DNA from: an uncultured Eubacterium sp.
Lineage (GTDB): Bacteria; Bacillota; Clostridia; Lachnospirales; Lachnospiraceae
Direction of reading: 5' to 3'
Length of the DNA stretch: 64,000 bases
NCBI GenBank assembly: GCA_910586225.1
Contig: CAJUIL010000009.1
Location: 50,858 to 114,857 of the forward strand
Positions 25,769 to 35,143 of this stretch are shown here, in pieces; position 1 is the first letter of the stretch, and each line of letters opens with the position of its first letter. The notes under the pieces were generated by a model. The model was not told where the DNA came from, made no database searches, and saw only the letters and a list, made by a program, of their open reading frames with translations. The translations under genes and the position numbers were made by a program.

Positions 25769-27514
25769 TCAGCTCTGCGCCGGTTTAAAATCCAACGTTT
25801 CAAGCTCTCTGTTTATCGCCGCGTCAGACGCCAGATCTTTTTTCACCTCATCCGGCAGCTGGCCCAGGATTACCCAATCGATCACACGGTCAGACGCATG
25901 GCTGTCAATATGGTCAAAATGCTTCTCTACATATTCTTCTACCTTTGGATAATCAAAATCCTTCTGCGCGATCGCCTCTAATACCTCTGCGAACGTATGG
26001 CACACCTTCCCTGGCGCCGATTCCTCATACGGCCTGTGGAAGCCTCTGGAAAATGAATACTGGATCTCGTCAAAGGCAAAAAACAGCATCGGCTTTCTCA
26101 TCAGCGAATATTCAAAAATATTGGAAGAATAATCCGTGATCAAAAGCTCCGTGAAGTAAAACAGGTCGTTGATATTCGGATACCTGCCTACATCCGCAAA
26201 ACGGTCCTTATACTGCTCCGGGATCGGGACTGCGGAAGCTACCCAAGGATGCATTTTAAACAACACGACATATTTGTCCCCGCACAGCTCATAAAGCTTT
26301 GGAAAATCAATCAGCTCATACGGATAATGCGCGTTTGCCTTATTGGTCCCCCGGTAAGTCGGCGCGAATAAGATCACCTTCTTATCCTTGCACATCGGAT
26401 ATTTTTCATACAATTCCTTTGTCTTTTTTTTCCGATAAGCCTCGTCCAAAAATTCGTCGATCCTCGGCATCCCGGTCGGAAGCACTTGTGAATCGTTAAT
26501 GCCCCATACTTCGGAAAAGAAATGCGCGATATTTTTCGAGCCGGAAATCCCGTATTTATACTGTCTGTGGCAGCTATACGGCGCCGGACAGCCAATATGC
26601 CCCCATCTGCTGTAGCCGGACGACTTAAAGCCTGCCCCAGCGTGCCAAAGCTGCACAAGCGTCGTATCCTTGTCCAAGATCAGCCAGTCTAACACCGGCG
26701 CATGATCGTCCAAGAAGATAAAATCACTCATCGCCATTTTCTTAAGCATATCCATCCAGCTTTTCAACCCCTGACGCGGATTTGTCACCGAGGAGCGATA
26801 GGACTCTACAATAATATAATCCTGATCCATGCCGCGCGCCAGCATCCGGTCCTTGACTGCCTTTAAATTCGTACTGATGCTGGTGCTCTGCTCCGACATA
26901 AACATCACAACCGGCTTTTTACTTTTATGCTTATATTTTTTCCTGTATTTCCAATACATATCCACCTTGAGCGGCTTATTTATCTTGGAATATTTCTTTT
27001 TCAGCTCTTCCTTTGGATGGAAGCCCTTTTTGGTATGCACTACCGGGGCGCTGATGCCTGTCCGGCCGCCAGCCAGCACATACATGATAAACGGAAGCCC
27101 CTCGTCACCCTCCGTCACATAAAACGTCACCGAATACACCTTCGCGCGCCCGCCGTACAGAAAATTCCTGGAAGCGCTGCTCATCTCCTTCACCAAGGCT
27201 TCCGCAATCTCCGCCTTCGCCATCTGGCGCTTTTTCTGGCAGATGATCATAGAATAAGTACCCTGCGGCAGGCACAGCCCGGTGCCCGGATTCGTCACAT
27301 TGACCCGCAGCTTATAAGTATTGCCCTCGACTGCGGTTACCTGCAGCCTTGCTTTCGGCTCAAACAGTCCGTTAACCAGATAAAAGGACAGCTTACTGTC
27401 TTTATCCGCATCCTGCGCAAACGCCACCTCAACCTCCATATGGAGCCAAATACGCTCCCATGACAGTTTTTTCACTTTGGCGGTAATCTGCCGCTCGCCT
27501 ATCAGATTCTCCAT
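25769..27514 (-). CDS. CDP-polyol phosphotransferase with N-terminal beta domain (TarK/TarL-like)
   Basis: 581 residues, longer than the two paralogues at 12615 and 15622. Residues 1-170 form a beta-rich domain (ITAKVKKLSWERIWLHMEVE, LRVNVTNPGTGLCLPQG), as in TarK/TarL ribitol-phosphate polymerases. The catalytic part has VQLWHAGAGFKSSGYSRWGH, FAPTYRGTN, FKMHPWVAS, ITDYSSNIFEYSLMRKPML and RGFHRPYEES. It is the first gene after the operon promoter and sits behind an AAGGAGAA ribosome binding site. It should add polyol-phosphate units to a lipid-linked chain. Confidence 0.88.
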   Translation of the reverse strand: MENLIGERQITAKVKKLSWERIWLHMEVEVAFAQDADKDSKLSFYLVNGLFEPKARLQVTAVEGNTYKLRVNVTNPGTGLCLPQGTYSMIICQKKRQMAKAEIAEALVKEMSSASRNFLYGGRAKVYSVTFYVTEGDEGLPFIMYVLAGGRTGISAPVVHTKKGFHPKEELKKKYSKINKPLKVDMYWKYRKKYKHKSKKPVVMFMSEQSTSISTNLKAVKDRMLARGMDQDYIIVESYRSSVTNPRQGLKSWMDMLKKMAMSDFIFLDDHAPVLDWLILDKDTTLVQLWHAGAGFKSSGYSRWGHIGCPAPYSCHRQYKYGISGSKNIAHFFSEVWGINDSQVLPTGMPRIDEFLDEAYRKKKTKELYEKYPMCKDKKVILFAPTYRGTNKANAHYPYELIDFPKLYELCGDKYVVLFKMHPWVASAVPIPEQYKDRFADVGRYPNINDLFYFTELLITDYSSNIFEYSLMRKPMLFFAFDEIQYSFSRGFHRPYEESAPGKVCHTFAEVLEAIAQKDFDYPKVEEYVEKHFDHIDSHASDRVIDWVILGQLPDEVKKDLASDAAINRELETLDFKPAQS

Positions 27515-27567
27515 GTTAGTCTATTCTCCTTATGTTAATGATAAATTAAAATATGATATATCATTGG

Positions 27568-27589
27568 TCTGCATCAAATCTGCATCAAA
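27568..27589 (+). repeat. Tandem 11-bp repeat in operon leader
   Basis: TCTGCATCAAA occurs twice without a gap (27568-27578 and 27579-27589) in the leader between the promoter and the first gene of the teichoic operon. It could be a protein binding site or slipped-strand variation; the role is unknown. Confidence 0.6.
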
Positions 27590-27633
27590 CATAAATCCTT
27601 TGGAATGCTATCATTTTTTACATAATTGGATTT

Positions 27634-27662
27634 ATTATAACAGAAAATACAAAGTTTAGCAA
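27634..27662 (-). promoter_or_regulatory. Sigma-A-type promoter of the teichoic-acid-type operon
   Basis: On the minus strand TTGCTA (27657-27662), exactly 17 bases, then a perfect TATAAT (27634-27639), in an AT-rich stretch about 120 bp upstream of the first gene. The next upstream gene (27695-28891) reads in the same direction and ends just before it. Confidence 0.65.
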
Positions 27663-27694
27663 TGAGGGAAGTTTTTACATTTTATACCACCGCT

Positions 27695-28891
27695 TCAATT
27701 AATCGGATATCCCCTAGCAAGAAACTGGTTTTTATCCTGAAGGGAAGCTCGATATATATCTGATGTGCGGATCTCATCTGCAGAAAGAAAATGATTATAC
27801 AAAAGCGTATCGAAAATACGGTTGGCAGGTATGACCCTTCCTTCCTGCACCTTTACAAATCCAAACATCACAGCCTGGCTGATCTCCTGTATCGTTGGGT
27901 GATAGGTGATCGTTTTTCCAAAAAACAGCAGATCCTCCAGCATCCGGCTCAGCTTCGGATCATCCTCCAGCTTTGCGGCAAGCGATTCAAACAGCGTATT
28001 TTTTTCTGAAAGCAGCATCCGCACCGCCTTTAGAAACCCTTCTTTTGTCCATGACTCCATATCCAGCTTTTCATCCATCAGCTTGCACAGTCTGGACACC
28101 ATATAAGGGTATCCGCACGTATAGCTGTAAAGCAATCCAGCCATTTCCTGCAGATCCATCCCGGTATGGTGATCTGCTTCGTAGTCCATAAGCATCTCAT
28201 AAATCCCGGTCTCTGTCAGCTCCATATCCACATCAAAATCCGCCGCAATATTCCAAGGACTGTTCTGGCGGCGCTCTTCATGCGGACGCAGCCTTTGCTT
28301 TAAGCTTTTAATATCCGTAACGCTGGCTAAGATCACTGACCAAAAAGCAGGCGCTCCCTTGCTGTCCCTTTCCAGATATGCGCCCCGCAGCTGCGCAAGA
28401 AAATCCACAAACACCTGATAATCCGACGCGCTGTCGACTTCATCAATGATCAGTACGACAGGCACTGGAGAACGATCGCAGACCGCAGACAGGTATTCAA
28501 ACAACGACAGCAGGTCAAAGCCTTCCTCTTTTGTCTGCACTGTTTTTTGCATTTGTGCGAGAAGCTGGCCCATAACTGCTATCTGCTGCGCCTGCTGCCG
28601 CTTCATTTCCCGCAGAAAAATACGCAGGAAAGCCAACGAAAATTTATTTTCACTCTGAAAAGACATACTTCCAAGTGCCTGAAAGTCCAAACTGATCACC
28701 AGCTTCGACCGCGCCAGTGCCTTAGCGAGTGCAAAAAGCGTCGTTGTCTTTCCATACTGGCGGGCACGGTTCATCGTAAAATAATCCCCGGCGTCGACCA
28801 TACGCTGGATCCTGCGGACGCATTCCGCCCGGTTCACCATATAATGCCTGTCCGGTACGCACAGGCCCGTTACATTAAAATACTTCGGCAC
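27695..28891 (-). CDS. AAA-like ATPase of unknown role
   Basis: 398 residues. Walker A-like RARQYGKTTTLFAL is near residue 45, Walker B VVLIIDEVDSA near 148 and a sensor strand WSVILASVTD near 195. The layout matches the AAA-like domain proteins that many gut Firmicutes carry in several copies, often with a PD-(D/E)XK nuclease tail. Here the protein ends after the helical lid and a winged-helix-like region, with no nuclease motif visible. The function of this family is poorly known. It stands alone between two operons and shows no coupling to either. Confidence 0.78.
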   Translation of the reverse strand: MPKYFNVTGLCVPDRHYMVNRAECVRRIQRMVDAGDYFTMNRARQYGKTTTLFALAKALARSKLVISLDFQALGSMSFQSENKFSLAFLRIFLREMKRQQAQQIAVMGQLLAQMQKTVQTKEEGFDLLSLFEYLSAVCDRSPVPVVLIIDEVDSASDYQVFVDFLAQLRGAYLERDSKGAPAFWSVILASVTDIKSLKQRLRPHEERRQNSPWNIAADFDVDMELTETGIYEMLMDYEADHHTGMDLQEMAGLLYSYTCGYPYMVSRLCKLMDEKLDMESWTKEGFLKAVRMLLSEKNTLFESLAAKLEDDPKLSRMLEDLLFFGKTITYHPTIQEISQAVMFGFVKVQEGRVIPANRIFDTLLYNHFLSADEIRTSDIYRASLQDKNQFLARGYPIN

Positions 28892-28998
28892 GTTTTGAAC
28901 CCCCTTTTTCTATCAGATATCGCTCTAGCATCCATTTTCATGGGCATCTTTTTTCATTGTAACATACCCCGCCAAAAAATAACAGAAAAAACGAGCGC

Positions 28999-29043
28999 AA
29001 AAGGCGTGAAGCTTCTGCAATCCTGCCAAGCTTCACGCCTTTT
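28999..29043 (-). terminator. Bidirectional terminator after pyruvate:ferredoxin oxidoreductase gene
   Basis: A perfect 16-bp stem (28999-29014 with 29028-29043) and a 13-base loop, with A-runs and T-runs at both edges, so it can work in either direction. It lies about 90 bp past the oxidoreductase stop. Confidence 0.85.
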
Positions 29044-29129
29044 TCAACTGTTTCCTGCTTTCACCGTGTCTTGTTTCACGATGCAAATACAATCCCATCA
29101 CGTACTTCTTTACTTAAACCTTGCGGCTT

Positions 29130-32100
29130 TTACGCCTTCCCGCTTAACCTTTGGTACTCTTCCAGCCTATGCGCAGCGTCCTGGCCAGCCTTTTCAAACA
29201 GCTTTTGTGCGTGCTGCGGGAACTGCCGCGCAAGGGCGGCGTAACGCACTTGGCCCAATAAAAACTCTTGGAAATCTCCGGTCGGATCCTTGGAATCGAG
29301 TGTAAACGGATTTTTTCCTTCCTTGACCAGATCCGGATGGTAACGGTACAAATGCCAGTAGCCTGCTTCTACTGCCTTTGCCATATTGTCCATGCTCTTT
29401 CCCATACCACACTTTAAGCCGTGGCTGATACATGGTGCATAAGCGATAATGATCGAAGGCCCCTTGTAGCTCTCAGCCTCGCGGATCGCCTTTAGCGTCT
29501 GGTTTTTATCCGCACCCATCGCAACCTGTGCGACATAGACGTTCCCATACGTCATCATCATCCTGCCAAGGTCTTTTTTGCCGCTCTTTTTGCCTGACGC
29601 CGCAAATTTCGCAACTGCTGCCGCAGGCGTGGACTTGGACGCCTGCCCTCCGGTATTGGAATAGATTTCCGTATCAAATACGAGCACATTGACATCCTCG
29701 CCGGACGCCAGCACTTGGTCCAAACCTCCGTAGCCAATATCATACGCCCATCCGTCGCCGCCGAGCATCCAGATGGAACGCTTTACCAAATAGTCCTTAT
29801 TTTTTTCAATCGCCTGCAAAAGCTCCAGTGTATGCGGATCGCCGCCAAGCGGCGCTTCATCGCAAAGTACGCTTTCTAGTACCTCCTGTACTTCCTCAGC
29901 CGCCTCCTTAGACGCTTCGCCTTCCTCGCGCACCTGTATCCAGTGCAAAAAAGCATCATTCAGCATCGGCGCGGATGTTTCCAGACCTTTTTCCATCAGC
30001 TCCCTCATATTCTGCTCGATCCCGTCGCGCAGCTGGCTCACGCCCAGATACATCCCAAATCCGTATTCGGCATTGTCCTCAAACAGGGAATTTGCCCAAG
30101 ACGGCCCGCGCCCGTTATGGTCGCACGTATAAGCCGTCGTCGGCGCAGATGCGCCCCAAATGGAAGAACACCCGGTCGCATTCGCGATCATCATCCGGTC
30201 GCCAAACAGCTGCGTCACCAGCTTGATATACGCCGGTTCTCCACAGCCTGCACAAGCGCCGGAAAACTCCATCAACGGCTGACGGAACTGGCTGTCTTTT
30301 ACCGTCCGTCCTTCGAACAGGTCGCCCTTGTATGACACCTTGCTGACTGCATAGCGCCAGTTCGGCACCTGCGCCGCCGTCTGCGTATCCAGCTTTTTCA
30401 TAACAAGCGCTTTCGGCTGTGCCGGGCATACATCTGCACAGTTGCCGCAGCCGGTACAGTCCATCGTACTGATCTGGATACGAAATTCGTATTCTTCCAG
30501 CCCTCTGCCTTTTGCCTTTTGCGTCTGGAACGCCTCTGGCGCTGCCGCCTTTTCCTCTGCTGTCAGCAAATACGGACGGACACAGGAATGCGGGCAGATA
30601 TAAGAACATTGGTTGCATTGGATACAGGTCTGCACATTCCACTCCGGCACATTAACGGCAATCCCGCGTTTTTCATACGCAGACGTACCATTTGGAAATG
30701 TACCATCCTCGATACCGCGAAACGCGCTGACTGCGAGTGTATCCCCTTCCTGACGGTTCATCGGGCGCATGATCTTTGCAACAAATTCCGGCTCCTTAAT
30801 CCCGTCTGTTTCCTGCTTCTTTTCTTCGTCTGCAAGCTGCTTCCAGTGCTCCGGCACACGGATCTTCACCAGATCCGTAAAACCATGCTCGATCGCTTCA
30901 TGGTTCATCTGGATAACCTTTTCACCCTTTTTACCGTATGCCTTTTGCACCGCGTCTTTTAAATACTGCTTCGCCTCTTCCTTCGGCAGTATCTTGGCCA
31001 GATTAAAAAACGCGCCCTGCATGATCATATTGATCCGGTTGCCAAGGCCGATTTCTTCCGCGATCTTAACCGCGTTGATACAATAAAAATCGATCTCTTT
31101 TTCTGCCAGCGTACGCAGCATTTTTTTCGGCAGCTGTTCCTCCAGCTGCGCGCTGTCCCACATACAATTCAATACAAACGTCCCGCCTTGCTTTAATCCA
31201 GCCAGCAAGTCATAGCTGTTGACAAACGACTGGTTATGGCAGGCGATATAATCCGCCTCGTCGATCAGATAAGCAGATCTGATCGGCTGTGTGCCAAACC
31301 GCAGATGCGACGTTGTAAGCCCTCCGGATTTTTTAGAGTCGTAGGCAAAATACGCCTGTACATACTGGTCGGTATGCTCGCCGATGATCTTGACAGCCTG
31401 CTTGTTCGCGCCAACCGTACCGTCCGAGCCAAGCCCCCAGAACTTGCAGCGCACCGTGCCTTCCTTCGCCGTATTCAGCGGCCCCGCCTGCTGCAGAGAG
31501 GTATGCGTCACGTCGTCCTCAATGCCGACAGTAAAGCGTTCCTTCGGCGACGGGCTTTTGAGATTGTCAAATACGTCCCGTATCTGCGCCGGGGTCGTAT
31601 CCTTCGAACCAAGCCCATAACGGCCTCCGATAATAAGCGGCGCGTGCTCCCTGCCATAATAGCTGTTCCGTACATCCAGATAAAGCGGCTCGCCAGGCGC
31701 CCCCGGCTCCTTCGTCCGGTCAAGCACAGCGATCCGTTTTACCGTATCCGGTATTGCGGCCAGCAAATGCTCCGCTGAAAACGGACGGAACAGATGCACC
31801 TTAAGCAGCCCATATTTTTCGCCCTTTGCATTAAAATAGTCAACCGTTTCCTCTATCGTACCACAGACAGATCCCATCGCAATCACGACATATTCCGCAT
31901 CCCGCGCGCCATAATAACGAAACAGTCCATATTCCCTGCCCGTCAGCTCGCCGACCTGTTTCATATAGTCCTCAACGATCGGAACGATCTGTTCATAAAA
32001 CGGATTGCAGGCCTCGCGTGTCTGAAAGTAAATATCCGGATTCTGCGCCGTTCCCCTTGTCACCGGATGGTTCGGCGACAGCGCACGGTCCCTAAATTCC

Positions 32101-32702
32101 TGCAGCGCCTTACGGTCAACCATGCCTGCAAGATCCTCATAGGACAGCGCCTCGATCTTTTGAACCTCGTGAGACGTACGAAAACCGTCAAAAAAATGAA
32201 TAAACGGCAGGCGCCCTTTGATCGCAGCCAAATGCGCCACAGCAGCCAGATCCACAACCTCCTGCACCGAACCGGACGCAAGCATAACACATCCGGTCTG
32301 TCTTGCCGCCATCACGTCCTGGTGATCGCCGAAAATATTCAAAGCCTGCGCCGCGATCGAACGCGCACTGACATGAAACACGCCCGGCAGCAGCTCTCCG
32401 GCTGTCTTAAACATATTCGGTATCATAAGCAAAAGCCCCTGGGACGCCGTAAACGTCGTCGTAAGCGCGCCCGCAGCAAGGGAACCATGAAACGCGCCCG
32501 CAGCCCCGGCCTCAGACTGCAGCTGGGCCACCTTTACAGTCTGCCCAAAAATATTTTTCCTTCCATTCGCCGCCCATTCATCCACGACCTCCGCCATCGT
32601 AGACGACGGCGTGATCGGATAGATCGCCGCCACATCGGTAAACGCATACGCAGTATAGGCAGCAGCCGTATTGCCGTCAACGGTCATTTTGATCTTTCCC
32701 AT
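29130..32702 (-). CDS. nifJ: Pyruvate:ferredoxin (flavodoxin) oxidoreductase
   Basis: A 1190-residue single-chain enzyme with all domains in order. The alpha-like start has YPITPSSTMAEVVDEWAANG. The gamma-like domain lies near 420-640. A two-cluster ferredoxin domain has CIQCNQCSYICPHSC near 695 and CTGCGNCADVCPAQP near 755. The beta-like TPP-binding domain has FSGACAGCGEPAY and GDGWAYDIGYGGLDQVLASG. It converts pyruvate and CoA to acetyl-CoA, CO2 and reduced ferredoxin in the cytoplasm and is central to strict anaerobic metabolism. The length matches the family. It follows a small DUF3787 gene by 13 bp. Confidence 0.97.
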   Translation of the reverse strand: MGKIKMTVDGNTAAAYTAYAFTDVAAIYPITPSSTMAEVVDEWAANGRKNIFGQTVKVAQLQSEAGAAGAFHGSLAAGALTTTFTASQGLLLMIPNMFKTAGELLPGVFHVSARSIAAQALNIFGDHQDVMAARQTGCVMLASGSVQEVVDLAAVAHLAAIKGRLPFIHFFDGFRTSHEVQKIEALSYEDLAGMVDRKALQEFRDRALSPNHPVTRGTAQNPDIYFQTREACNPFYEQIVPIVEDYMKQVGELTGREYGLFRYYGARDAEYVVIAMGSVCGTIEETVDYFNAKGEKYGLLKVHLFRPFSAEHLLAAIPDTVKRIAVLDRTKEPGAPGEPLYLDVRNSYYGREHAPLIIGGRYGLGSKDTTPAQIRDVFDNLKSPSPKERFTVGIEDDVTHTSLQQAGPLNTAKEGTVRCKFWGLGSDGTVGANKQAVKIIGEHTDQYVQAYFAYDSKKSGGLTTSHLRFGTQPIRSAYLIDEADYIACHNQSFVNSYDLLAGLKQGGTFVLNCMWDSAQLEEQLPKKMLRTLAEKEIDFYCINAVKIAEEIGLGNRINMIMQGAFFNLAKILPKEEAKQYLKDAVQKAYGKKGEKVIQMNHEAIEHGFTDLVKIRVPEHWKQLADEEKKQETDGIKEPEFVAKIMRPMNRQEGDTLAVSAFRGIEDGTFPNGTSAYEKRGIAVNVPEWNVQTCIQCNQCSYICPHSCVRPYLLTAEEKAAAPEAFQTQKAKGRGLEEYEFRIQISTMDCTGCGNCADVCPAQPKALVMKKLDTQTAAQVPNWRYAVSKVSYKGDLFEGRTVKDSQFRQPLMEFSGACAGCGEPAYIKLVTQLFGDRMMIANATGCSSIWGASAPTTAYTCDHNGRGPSWANSLFEDNAEYGFGMYLGVSQLRDGIEQNMRELMEKGLETSAPMLNDAFLHWIQVREEGEASKEAAEEVQEVLESVLCDEAPLGGDPHTLELLQAIEKNKDYLVKRSIWMLGGDGWAYDIGYGGLDQVLASGEDVNVLVFDTEIYSNTGGQASKSTPAAAVAKFAASGKKSGKKDLGRMMMTYGNVYVAQVAMGADKNQTLKAIREAESYKGPSIIIAYAPCISHGLKCGMGKSMDNMAKAVEAGYWHLYRYHPDLVKEGKNPFTLDSKDPTGDFQEFLLGQVRYAALARQFPQHAQKLFEKAGQDAAHRLEEYQRLSGKA

Positions 32703-32715
32703 ATTATGACCCTCC

Positions 32716-32910
32716 CTACAGCCTGCTGCCGTTGTCTACCCATTCCTTCGCGTTTTCAACAGCGCTGCTGTCTGGAATGGAAACGTTTGATTTTGGCGCA
32801 AAGTGTCCAGTACCTGCCCAAGCCGCGGTTGATTCGCTGTCTGAGCGGGAAGTTTTATCAAGGCGCTGGTTGTTCGCACCGTTCAATGGATAGCTTTTTT
32901 CCTGATTCAT
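32716..32910 (-). CDS. Small DUF3787-like protein upstream of nifJ
   Basis: 64 residues, hydrophilic, with STAAWAG in the middle and VENAKEWVDNGS near the end, which match my recollection of DUF3787, a short clostridial family with a spore-surface member. The ribosome binding site is strong (AGGAGGAATC before the ATG). It lies 13 bp upstream of nifJ and should share its transcript. The link between a DUF3787 protein and pyruvate oxidation is not known to me. Confidence 0.68.
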   Translation of the reverse strand: MNQEKSYPLNGANNQRLDKTSRSDSESTAAWAGTGHFAPKSNVSIPDSSAVENAKEWVDNGSRL

Positions 32911-32969
32911 GTATGATTCCTCCTGATTCCTGCAAAGGTGTCTTTTTCGTATGAAAAATACACGATGCG

Positions 32970-33143
32970 TTTTGATGAATAGGTTAACCAGAAACAGGAG
33001 AATTATACTTTTAATGATTTCCAGATATTGTCACAGATACATAAGGATACACATACAGCATACATTTGAAAATATAAAATTATTTGCAAATTCATCAAAA
33101 TTATTTCCAAAATATTTGCATATTTCCAATATTTCATCAAAAT
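32970..33143. repeat. Repeated TTCATCAAAA motif upstream of DUF3787-nifJ
   Basis: The 10-base motif occurs at 33091-33100 and 33133-33142 and in reverse at 32970-32979, in a very AT-rich stretch (32911-33175) that must hold the promoter of the nifJ transcript. A TATAAT on the minus strand is at 33002-33007, with TGACAA 20 bases away, too far for a clear call. Confidence 0.4.
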
Positions 33144-33175
33144 ATGTGAGTATTTTCCTCAGTATGATAACGTCT

Positions 33176-33361
33176 TTATTTTTCATAGATCAATACCTGT
33201 GTATTTAACACCTCATCCTCAAAGCTTTTTTCCAGAGAATCACGCGAAACTAAATCAACGGAACATCCCAAACTTTCCGTAAGATCTTGAAGCATACGGA
33301 ACAATGAACAGTCTGCCTGCACTCGAACAGAAAAACACAAATAACAGTTATAGATATTCAT
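33176..33361 (-). pseudogene. C-terminal remnant of an MNT-type nucleotidyltransferase
   Basis: 61 codons. The second half, LGCSVDLVSRDSLEKSFEDE followed by VLIYEK, matches the end of minimal nucleotidyltransferases (MntA antitoxin type), where VDLV, a short helix and a closing IYE are typical. The catalytic GSxARG...DxD part is missing, because upstream the sequence belongs to another decayed gene in a different frame (14-bp overlap). No HepT/HEPN partner is nearby. I read it as a fragment left by decay or recombination; a real small gene is possible but less likely. Confidence 0.45.
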
Positions 33362-33815
33362 TTACATCTTTATCCGTAAGACTATATTTTTGCATAATAT
33401 TTGCTCTAAATGCTACCTCAAGAACGGCTTCTACATATTCCCTATCCATTTTTCCAGTAAGCTGACGCATATGTTCCAGTAAATTTTGCAAATCCTGCTT
33501 TTCCAGTTTCCCTGACAGAGCCCTGAGCCAGATATGCGGTTCTGGCTTTAGTTCATGTTCCTGAAAATACGCAAACAGACCTGATGGCTTATTCTCACGG
33601 ACAAATGTCATGGTTATATCATTTTCAGCAATGGCATCTACTGTTTTGCCGTAGGATTTATAAAGACAGGCATAGCCTTCTATTTTGAAAAAGACGTCTA
33701 TATTCAAGCTGTCTGCAGGATCTTTGTATTCTATAATGTTATGCCCCCTGAAAATGCAGCCGATTTCGTTGTTAATAGATATGTATCGCTCATATAGAAA
33801 CTCCTTTATCGCATA
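33348..33815 (-). pseudogene. Degraded gene of an uncharacterised Firmicutes family
   Basis: The frame is open from 33815 to 33348 but has no ATG near its start, only a TTG at 33707. The reading starts IKEFLYERYISINNEIGCI, continues with HNIIEYKDPADSLNI and FFKIEGYACLYKSYGKTVDA, and ends with WLRALSGKL and VLEVAFRANIMQKY. I recall this pattern from a common unnamed family in gut Firmicutes whose members are longer, so the N-terminus and a middle stretch appear lost. It begins right behind metY. I recorded the open stretch, not a predicted protein. Confidence 0.45.
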
Positions 33816-33826
33816 TCAATACAGCA

Positions 33827-35116
33827 TTACACACCAACTTCCTCAAGTGCCTGCGCCAGATCTTTGATCAGATCTTCTTTATCCTCCAGCCCGCAGGACA
33901 TCCGTACAAGTCCGGCTGGGATCCCTGCCTGTGCCAGCTGTTCATCCGTCATCTGACGATGCGTGGATGTCGCCGGATTTAAGCAGCAGGTTCTTGCGTC
34001 CGCAACGTGCGTTTCAATCGCCGCAAGCTTCAAGTGCTTCATAAAGACTTCCGCAGCCGCGCGTCCGCCCTTTAGCTCAAACGATACGACTCCGCAGCCG
34101 CCGTTTGGCAGGTATTTCTGCGCCAGCTCATAATATGGATCTCCTTCCAGACCGGAGTAGCTAACAGACGCTACCTTTGGGTGCTGCTGTAAAAATTCCG
34201 CAACAGCCTGTCCGTTTTCCACATGACGCGGCATCCGTACATGGAGCGATTCCAGTCCAAGATTTAATAAAAACGCGTGCTGCGGCGACTGGATGCAGCC
34301 AAGGTCACGCATTAGCTGTGCGGTACATTTTGTAATAAACGCACCTTCTTTTCCGAATTTTTCCGCATAGGTAATTCCATGATAGGAATCGTCTGGCGTA
34401 CATAGACCCGGATACTTGTCCGCGTGCGCCATCCAGTCAAATTTCCCAGAATCTACAATAGCGCCGCCGACAGCTGCCCCGTGACCGTCCATATATTTTG
34501 TCGTAGAATGTGTTACAATATCCGCACCCCACTCGATCGGACGGCAGTTGACCGGAGTTGGAAACGTATTGTCTACGATCAGCGGAACGCCGTGCGTATG
34601 AGCCACTTTTGCAAATTTTTCAATATCCAGCACCGTCAGCGCCGGATTTGCGATCGTTTCGCCAAAGACCGCCCTCGTATTTTCCCGAAATGCCGCGTTT
34701 AATTCCTCCTCGCTGCAGTCTGGAGCTACAAACGTCACCTCCACGCCCATTTTTGCCATCGTTACCGAAATCAGGTTAAACGTCCCGCCGTAGATCGAAG
34801 ACGACGATACGATATGGCTGCCGCAATCACAAATGTTAAACAGTGCAAAGAAGTTTGCTGCCTGCCCGGAAGATGTCAGCATCGCAGCCGTCCCGCCTTC
34901 CAGCGCCGCGATCTTCGCCGCTACAAAGTCATTCGTAGGATTCTGCAGGCGTGTGTAAAAATAACCGGACGCCTCAAGGTCAAATAGCTTCCCCATATCC
35001 TCGCTCGTATCGTATTTAAATGTCGTTGACTGGACAATCGGTATCTGGCGCGGCTCTCCGTTTCCTGGTGTATAGCCTGCCTGTACGCATTTTGTATTGA
35101 TCTTGTATTCGCTCAT
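33827..35116 (-). CDS. metY: O-acetylhomoserine sulfhydrylase (MetY-type)
   Basis: A 429-residue PLP enzyme of the Cys/Met gamma family. The lysine that binds PLP lies in HSTTKYMDGHG near residue 210, with FYTRLQNPT near 53 and LTSSGQAANFFAL near 80. The motifs QIPIVQSTTFKYD and GYFYTRLQNPTNDF separate MetY from cystathionine enzymes. It makes homocysteine from O-acetylhomoserine and sulfide. It is third in an apparent operon MarR-citrate synthase-metY, 27 bp after citrate synthase. I see no SAM riboswitch or S-box. Confidence 0.92.
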   Translation of the reverse strand: MSEYKINTKCVQAGYTPGNGEPRQIPIVQSTTFKYDTSEDMGKLFDLEASGYFYTRLQNPTNDFVAAKIAALEGGTAAMLTSSGQAANFFALFNICDCGSHIVSSSSIYGGTFNLISVTMAKMGVEVTFVAPDCSEEELNAAFRENTRAVFGETIANPALTVLDIEKFAKVAHTHGVPLIVDNTFPTPVNCRPIEWGADIVTHSTTKYMDGHGAAVGGAIVDSGKFDWMAHADKYPGLCTPDDSYHGITYAEKFGKEGAFITKCTAQLMRDLGCIQSPQHAFLLNLGLESLHVRMPRHVENGQAVAEFLQQHPKVASVSYSGLEGDPYYELAQKYLPNGGCGVVSFELKGGRAAAEVFMKHLKLAAIETHVADARTCCLNPATSTHRQMTDEQLAQAGIPAGLVRMSCGLEDKEDLIKDLAQALEEVGV

Positions 35117-35143
35117 TGATCGTTTCTCCTTCTTGTCTGCCTT

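Noticed and set aside
28547..29305. 252-codon plus-strand open frame
   Set aside because: It crosses the AAA ATPase gene, the terminator at 28999-29043 and the end of nifJ, with no ribosome binding site or motif.
31794..32954. 386-codon plus-strand open frame
   Set aside because: It lies fully opposite nifJ and the DUF3787 gene, has Arg/His-rich composition with no family motif, and is a shadow of the real genes.
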